Below, piece after piece: positions 6,124 to 9,127 of a stretch of 9,127 bases of DNA. The position numbers were made by a program, and so were the translations under genes. How positions within the stretch are numbered: the stretch's first letter is position 1; every line of letters begins with the position of its first letter. Origin of the DNA: Alphaproteobacteria bacterium UBA1303 (lineage in GTDB: Bacteria; Pseudomonadota; Alphaproteobacteria; Micropepsales; Micropepsaceae); assembly GCA_002307315.1 (NCBI GenBank), contig DBTZ01000049.1:1-9127 (forward strand), in the 5' to 3' direction. Below the pieces are notes generated by a model. It was not told the origin of the DNA, did not search any database, and saw nothing but the letters and a program-made list of their open reading frames with translations.

Positions 6124-7454
6124 TTCAATTCCTCCGCAAGAGCGCGCGCCAAAGCTGCGCCGTCTTCCTCGCCCGCCGTTTCGGTGACCGCAAGAATCAG
6201 CAAATCTTCAAATCGGCCCGGATAGAGCCGCGAAGCGGGTACGCCGGCCTGAATGCCTTTTTCCGCCAGAGCATCGACCACCGCGGCGGCTGGCTTCGAG
6301 AGCTTGACCGTGAATTCGTTAAAGAAGGACGGCGTGATCCATTCCACGCCCTTCACCTGCGTCAGCATATCGGCAACCGCGCAGGCTTTGGCGTGATTGA
6401 GCGCGGCAAGTCGTGTCAAGCCTTCCTCGCCCAGCAGCGTCAGATGAATCGAAAACGCCAACGCGCACAAACCGGAATTGGTGCAAATGTTGCTGGTCGC
6501 TTTTTCGCGGCGGATGTGCTGTTCGCGGGTGGACAGCGTCAGCACGAAACCGCGCCGGCCGTCGGCATCTTTCGTTTGGCCGCACAGGCGGCCGGGCATC
6601 TGGCGGACGAATTTTTCGCGGGTGGCGAACAGCCCGACATATGGCCCGCCGAAGTTCAACCCGTTTCCCAGCGACTGGCCTTCCGCCACCGCAATGTCGG
6701 CGCCTTGCCCCCCCGGCGGTTCGAGCAAGCCATAGGACACCGCCTCGGTCGCCACCGCAATCAGCAACGCGCCGCGGGCGTGGGCCGCCTCGGCGATGGG
6801 GGATAGATCGCGGATCAGGCCGAACGCATCGGGCGACTGCACCACCACGCAGGCGGTGTCGTCGTCGATCGATGCGGCAACGTCTTCGGCCCGCCCCGGT
6901 TCCGGCATCGTCTCGACGATTTCGCCGTGCAGGCCGCAAAGGGTTTTCACCGTCGCCGCGTAATGCGGATGCAGCGCGCCCGACAGCACCGCCTTGGTGC
7001 GCTTGGTCACGCGCATCGCCATCAGCACCGCCTCGGCGCACCCGGTCGAGCCGTCGTACATCGAGGCGTTGGCGACCTCCATGCCGGTGATGAGCGCGAC
7101 CTGGGTCTGGAACTCGAACAATGCGTGCAGCGTGCCTTGCGAAATTTCGGGCTGATAGGGCGTATAGGAGGTCAGAAACTCCGAACGCTGGATCAAATGA
7201 TCGACGCTCGCCGGCACATGATGGCGATAGGCCCCGGCGCCGCAGAAAAACGGCCCCGCCCCCGCCGGATGCGACCTTCCCGCCAGCGCCTTCAACGTGC
7301 GCTCGACCTCGATTTCGCCGGCATGAGAAGGCAGATCGATGACGTAATCGCGCGCCGCGGCCGGCACATCGGCGTAAAGCGCATCGATGTCGGAGACACC
7401 GATGGTCTTGAGCATCGAAACGCGATCTTCGCGATTCAGCGGCAGATAGCGCAT
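6120..7454 (-). CDS. gcvPA: Glycine dehydrogenase (decarboxylating) subunit 1, P protein N-terminal half
   Basis: This 444-residue partner of GcvPB completes the P protein heterotetramer. Family motifs in order are MRYLPL at the start, GAGAYRHHVPA at 72-82, TSYTPYQPEISQGTLH at 95-110, the YDGSTG loop at 133-138, GQSLGNGLNFGGPY at 259-272 and REQHIRREKATSNICTN at 310-326. The length fits the two-gene family (about 445 residues), unlike the single 950-residue GcvP of enterics and mitochondria. The ATG directly abuts the gcvH stop (TAGATG, no gap). AAGGGG at 7461-7466, inside the end of gcvH, sits 6 bases upstream as its ribosome site. No defects are visible. Confidence 0.97.
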   Translation of the reverse strand: MRYLPLNREDRVSMLKTIGVSDIDALYADVPAAARDYVIDLPSHAGEIEVERTLKALAGRSHPAGAGPFFCGAGAYRHHVPASVDHLIQRSEFLTSYTPYQPEISQGTLHALFEFQTQVALITGMEVANASMYDGSTGCAEAVLMAMRVTKRTKAVLSGALHPHYAATVKTLCGLHGEIVETMPEPGRAEDVAASIDDDTACVVVQSPDAFGLIRDLSPIAEAAHARGALLIAVATEAVSYGLLEPPGGQGADIAVAEGQSLGNGLNFGGPYVGLFATREKFVRQMPGRLCGQTKDADGRRGFVLTLSTREQHIRREKATSNICTNSGLCALAFSIHLTLLGEEGLTRLAALNHAKACAVADMLTQVKGVEWITPSFFNEFTVKLSKPAAAVVDALAEKGIQAGVPASRLYPGRFEDLLILAVTETAGEEDGAALARALAEELK

Positions 7455-7823
7455 CTATCGCCCCTTCACGAAGGCCGCGTAATCCTCGGCGGTCATCAGA
7501 CCGGAAAGTTCGCCGGAATCGGCCGGTTTGATTTTGAAGAACCAGCCCTTGTCTTCGGCATCCTGATTGAGGATCGCCGGTTCGTCGGCCAGTTCCTGGT
7601 TGCGTTCGGTCACTTCGCCGCCGACCGGCGCGTAAATTTCGCTGGCGGCCTTGACGCTTTCCACTACCGCCGCCTGCTCGCCCTTCTTGAAGGTTTTGCC
7701 GATTTCCGGCAATTCGACGAATACCACGTCGCCGAGCTGTTCGACGGCGTATTTTGTGACGCCAACGGCGCCGTCTTCGAGGCGGATCCATTCGTGCTGA
7801 TCGGTGTAGCGGGTCTCGCTCAT
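7455..7823 (-). CDS. gcvH: Glycine cleavage system H protein
   Basis: This 122-residue carrier holds the lipoyl group that shuttles the aminomethyl intermediate from the P protein to the T protein and is then reoxidised by the L protein. The lipoylated residue should be Lys58 in ESVKAASEIYAPV, the invariant H-protein motif. Upstream, YTDQHEW (6-12), GVTKYAVEQLGDVVFVELP (21-39) and GKTFKKGE (42-49) are standard, as is GWFFKI near residues 93-98. It starts 11 bases after gcvT, with AGGAGA in that gap as the ribosome site. Its stop codon touches the gcvPA start. Lipoate would come from LipA/LipB encoded elsewhere. Confidence 0.98.
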   Translation of the reverse strand: MSETRYTDQHEWIRLEDGAVGVTKYAVEQLGDVVFVELPEIGKTFKKGEQAAVVESVKAASEIYAPVGGEVTERNQELADEPAILNQDAEDKGWFFKIKPADSGELSGLMTAEDYAAFVKGR

Positions 7824-7834
7824 GGCTGTCTCCT

Positions 7835-8941
7835 TTAGCTTCGCAGGTAACGATGGGGGACGAAGGGCATCGCCGTCACTGTCGCAGGCAACCGATTGCC
7901 GCGGACGATGAGATGAAGTTGGGTGCCGACTGCCGCCGAATTCGCCTCGACGTAGCCCATGGCGATGGCGCGCCCAAGGCTGGGGGCGAAACCGCCGCTG
8001 GTGACGCGGCCGACGATGCGTCCGTCAAAGGCGGCGATCTCGGCCCCTTCGCGTGCCGGCAGGCGGCCTTCGAGTATAAGGCCGACGCGACGCGGCAACG
8101 GCGAGGCCGGCAAAATCCGGTCGGCACCGGGAAAATCGGCGGCCTCGCGCCGGCGCTTGCCGACCGACCACATCAGGCCGGCCTCGGCAGGACCGATGGT
8201 TTCGTCGATGTCGTGGCCATAGAGGCACAATCCGGCTTCGAGTCTTAAAGAATCGCGCGCGCCCAGGCCGATCGGCAGCACCTCCGGCTCGGCCAGCAGC
8301 GCCTTGGCGACCGTTTCGGCATCTTCGGCGGCAAACGAGATTTCGAACCCGTCCTCGCCGGTATAACCGCTGCGGCTGACGATGCAGGGTACGCCATCGA
8401 GACTCATCCGTGCGGCCCGCATGAACCGCAACGCCGAGGCTTCCGGCGCATGGCGTTCGATCACCGCGGCGGCGGCCGGTCCCTGCAGCGCCAGCAGCGC
8501 CCGATCGGATTGCGGGACCAAAGTGGCGACGCCTGCGAGCCGTTCGGCGATATAGGCAAAGTCGGTTTCCTTGGTGGCGGCGTTGACCACCAGATAAAGC
8601 GCCCTCTCGCCGGCAAGACGAACGGTCATGAAATCGTCTTTGATGCCGCCGTAATCGTCGAGCAACAGGCAATAGCGCTGAGCGCCCTCTTCGAGCCCGA
8701 CGAGATCGGACGGCGTCAGTGTTTCCAGCGCCCGCGCCGGATCGCCGCCGTCGAGAAAAGCTTGCCCCATATGCGAGGTGTCGAACAAACCGGCCGCCTC
8801 GCGGACATGCAAATGCTCTTTGATGATGCCGGAGAAATATTGCACCGGCATCGCATATCCTGCGAACGGCACCATTCGGGCGCCCAAACCGACGTGCAGA
8901 CCGTAAAGCGCGGTGTGCCTGATGTCCGATGTTTCAGTCAT
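7835..8941 (-). CDS. gcvT: Glycine cleavage system aminomethyltransferase, T protein
   Basis: This 368-residue cytoplasmic enzyme takes the aminomethyl group from GcvH, releases ammonia and forms 5,10-methylene-tetrahydrofolate. Visible signatures are GLFDTSHMGQ (51-60), the GGIKDDFMTV segment (98-107) with catalytic Asp102, GYTGEDGFEIS (192-202), GLGARDSLRLEAGLCLYGHDID (225-246) that helps bind the folate, and TSGGFAPSLGRAIAMGYV (314-331) in the C-terminal barrel. The length matches the family. The ATG at 8941 gives the expected short N-terminal lead into GARMVPFAGY, so the start is sound, yet the preceding bases hold no clear Shine-Dalgarno sequence. It is the first gene of the operon and lies directly behind the glycine riboswitch. 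Confidence 0.97.
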   Translation of the reverse strand: MTETSDIRHTALYGLHVGLGARMVPFAGYAMPVQYFSGIIKEHLHVREAAGLFDTSHMGQAFLDGGDPARALETLTPSDLVGLEEGAQRYCLLLDDYGGIKDDFMTVRLAGERALYLVVNAATKETDFAYIAERLAGVATLVPQSDRALLALQGPAAAAVIERHAPEASALRFMRAARMSLDGVPCIVSRSGYTGEDGFEISFAAEDAETVAKALLAEPEVLPIGLGARDSLRLEAGLCLYGHDIDETIGPAEAGLMWSVGKRRREAADFPGADRILPASPLPRRVGLILEGRLPAREGAEIAAFDGRIVGRVTSGGFAPSLGRAIAMGYVEANSAAVGTQLHLIVRGNRLPATVTAMPFVPHRYLRS

Positions 8942-8994
8942 GGCCAGCCCAGAGTTCGACGTTGCGCCATCCGCCGGTTGCCCGGCAGATGCGC
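8942..8994 (-). promoter_or_regulatory. Riboswitch expression platform: GNRA-capped hairpin before gcvT
   Basis: Directly after aptamer 2 the minus-strand RNA can fold 8964-8977 with 8982-8994 into a 13-bp stem (one G bulge, one G-U pair) closed by a GCAA tetraloop. The remaining 22 bases to the ATG have neither a U-tract nor a clear AGGAG-like sequence. This therefore does not look like a simple terminator; control of translation start, of RNA folding or of stability is the likelier route. Confidence 0.55.
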
Positions 8995-9127
8995 CCCTCT
9001 GTCATCGGACCTGAGAGAATTACCCCGCGTGCTTGGCGGGATTACCCCTTCGGTGAGAACCGCATCGCGATCCTGCTTTCCAGACTGTAGTGCCCTCGCG
9101 GTCCTTTTGCCTGAGAGTTTCCGGGGC
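8991..9127 (-). ncRNA. Tandem glycine riboswitch upstream of gcvT (aptamer 1 cut by the window edge)
   Basis: On the minus strand two copies of the hallmark CUCUCAGG lie exactly 100 bases apart, at 9110-9117 and 9010-9017. The first is followed by CAAAAGGAC and is the 3' half of aptamer 1; the rest lies beyond 9127. Aptamer 2 is complete at about 8991-9091. It has GGAAAGC, the conserved ACCGAAGGGGUAA (9042-9054), a CCCGC/GCGGG stem (9024-9028 with 9036-9040), then AAUUCUCUCAGGU and GACAGAGGGG. The usual GGAGAG of aptamer 2 reads GGAAAG here. Tandem aptamers that bind glycine and switch on gcv expression are known for this family, and the position in front of gcvT fits. The promoter is outside the window. 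Confidence 0.95.

Noticed and set aside
4930..6225. A 431-codon open frame on the plus strand over gcvPB and the end of gcvPA.
   Set aside because: It is the antisense shadow of unmistakable gcvPB. The Arg/His/Gln-rich translation has no recognisable domain.
6319..7791. A 490-codon minus-strand frame across gcvPA and gcvH.
   Set aside because: It is a same-strand, out-of-frame reading that crosses the gcvH/gcvPA junction. The product is extremely Arg-rich and has no ribosome site.
6927..7838. A 303-codon plus-strand frame over gcvPA and gcvH.
   Set aside because: It is antisense to two well-supported gcv genes and its product has no motifs.
4630..9127. The gcv block as a horizontally acquired or novel system.
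   Set aside because: Gene order, riboswitch, motifs and base composition are those of an ordinary alphaproteobacterial glycine cleavage operon, with no mobile-element traces around it.

Overview
The window reads as a chromosomal segment of a GC-rich alphaproteobacterium. The evidence is the strong G/C bias at third codon positions, a glycine decarboxylase split into two subunits (GcvPA and GcvPB), a glycine riboswitch in front of gcvT, and a palindromic intergenic repeat that resembles repeats common in Hyphomicrobiales and relatives. The order cannot be fixed from this sequence. No phage, plasmid, transposase or CRISPR sequence is visible.

Left part (1-1445): a strong hairpin plus U-tract at 41-74 ends the minus-strand gene 93-1445. 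That gene encodes a predicted lipoprotein of the gamma-glutamyltransferase fold in which the catalytic threonine appears to be missing. A 131-base spacer separates it from the divergent plus-strand genes.

Centre (1577-3727): two tightly spaced plus-strand genes form a probable envelope-maintenance operon. The first is a secreted M48 metalloprotease with C-terminal TPR-like helices (BepA/YfgC type, TTG start). The second is a membrane-anchored DsbA/Com1-like thiol oxidoreductase with a CGYC active site. A 390-base gene-free stretch follows (3728-4117). It holds a hairpin whose U-tract lies on the minus strand, a possible minus-strand promoter about 160 bases upstream of that hairpin (together a candidate small RNA), and a 105-bp MITE/BIME-like repeat made of two hairpins. 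Next comes a small secreted pentapeptide-repeat protein with six cysteines (4118-4585) and a strong plus-strand terminator.

Right part (4630-9127): the minus-strand glycine cleavage operon gcvT-gcvH-gcvPA-gcvPB, tightly packed (11 bp, 0 bp and a 4-bp ATGA overlap). A tandem glycine riboswitch precedes it: aptamer 2 is complete and aptamer 1 is cut by the right edge of the window. The operon supplies the T, H and P proteins, which break down glycine to CO2, ammonia and methylene-tetrahydrofolate. The L protein gene (lpd) and the operon promoter are not in the window. The end of gcvPB lies inside the terminator of the converging pentapeptide gene.

Most of the content is well-known biology. The points most worth a second look are the apparent loss of the nucleophile in the GGT-like lipoprotein, the candidate small RNA at 3730-3890, the unusual expression platform of the riboswitch, and the composite palindromic repeat.
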